Virus record (IMG/VR): IMGVR_UViG_3300036790_000198
Span: 1 to 64,000 of that record
Strand: one strand, 5' to 3'
DNA length: 64,000 nucleotides
Origin: a virus
Under the pieces are notes generated by a model that saw only the letters and a list, made by a program, of their open reading frames with translations, ran no database searches and was not told where the DNA came from. Of this stretch, positions 63,841-64,000 are shown one piece after another; the first letter of the stretch is position 1; each line of letters begins with the position of its first letter. A program made the translations under genes and the position numbers.

Positions 63841-64000
63841 TGACCGTGACAATTACAGACTGCGATCAAGGATCAGATGCGTGGTTTTCGGCCAGACTAG
63901 GCGTGCCCACGGCGTCGGAGTTTCAGACTCTCATCGCCAAGGGGCGTAGTGGCGGCGAGTCAGTCGGACGACGCAAGTACCTTCTCTCCAAGGCCGGGGA
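63840..64000 (+). CDS. YqaJ-like exonuclease, 3' truncated by window edge
   Basis: TITDCDQGSDAWFSARLGVP and TASEFQTLIAKGRSGGES are the N-terminal part of the YqaJ/lambda-exonuclease family, which digest one strand for the ERF annealing protein. Only 53 codons are visible; catalytic Asp/Glu lie outside the window. Start ATG 63840 overlaps the previous stop (TAATG). Confidence 0.8.
   Translation, partial: MTVTITDCDQGSDAWFSARLGVPTASEFQTLIAKGRSGGESVGRRKYLLSKAG

Noticed and set aside
1-64000. CRISPR arrays
   Set aside because: No regularly spaced direct repeats of 24-40 bp were seen; repeats found are coding or operator palindromes.

Overview
The window looks like most of the genome of a temperate, contractile-tailed phage (myovirus morphology) of a GC-rich proteobacterium. 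Evidence for a phage: small and large terminase, portal, capsid, tail sheath, tail tube, tape measure and baseplate genes in order on the minus strand; a tyrosine integrase beside a 42-bp tRNA-Lys 3'-end sequence; a lambda-like immunity region; and ERF/YqaJ-type recombination genes. Phage genes lie on both sides of the attachment core, and integrase-arm-like repeats flank it on both sides. This is therefore probably an intact attP in unintegrated or circularly permuted phage DNA, not one end of a prophage. Both window edges cut genes (Lar-like at the left, YqaJ exonuclease at the right), so the genome extends beyond 64 kb or closes on itself.

Layout. 1-3.7 kb (+): small early genes, a GIY-YIG protein, DUF4224, a small HTH protein, integrase. 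3.7-4.25 kb: attP. 4.26-10.1 kb (+): a cytosine-5 DNA methyltransferase and a long chain of tiny, translationally coupled accessory genes, including a leaderless gene behind a strong promoter and a ribbon-helix-helix protein. 10.2-11.3 kb (+): a membrane acyltransferase, probably for lysogenic conversion of surface sugars. 11.2-22.3 kb (-): adhesin/tailspike-like proteins with Sec signal peptides, two papain-fold enzymes, small membrane proteins and DUF5675 (putative lysis region), and a collar-type tail fibre. 22.3-30.6 kb (-): baseplate genes and tape measure. 30.6-35.95 kb (-): lectin-like and fibre genes, with one + strand moron-like gene. 36-39.5 kb (-): tail chaperone with a candidate -1 frameshift, tube, sheath, terminator. 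39.5-51.3 kb (-): neck, capsid, NUDIX-DUF2213 protease, head morphogenesis, portal, terminases. 51.6-58.8 kb (-): replication and accessory genes (primase-like Toprim protein, SF2 helicase, DUF1064, DUF4326). 59.0-59.85 kb: immunity region. 59.85-64 kb (+): early operon with a small arginine-rich protein, membrane peptides, a TnpB insertion, ERF, an HNH-like homing endonuclease and YqaJ.

How it works together. The order cro-like gene (-), operators, cI-like gene (+), operators, early promoter (+) is that of lambda. Four 13-bp operator-like palindromes (GGAAWACTWTTCC-type) sit in or beside the two early promoters. The + early operon would run through recombination genes and, if the map is circular, on to integrase. 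The - operon would run through replication into the head, tail, lysis and fibre genes.

Points that deserve attention: the immunity region with its arginine-rich 35-aa first early product; predicted export of several fibre-like proteins; a tandem L-type-lectin tail protein; a portal-adjacent domain duplicated in a giant tail protein; a TnpB whose usual RuvC-II glutamate is absent, inserted at the start codon of an early gene; and leaderless regulator transcripts.
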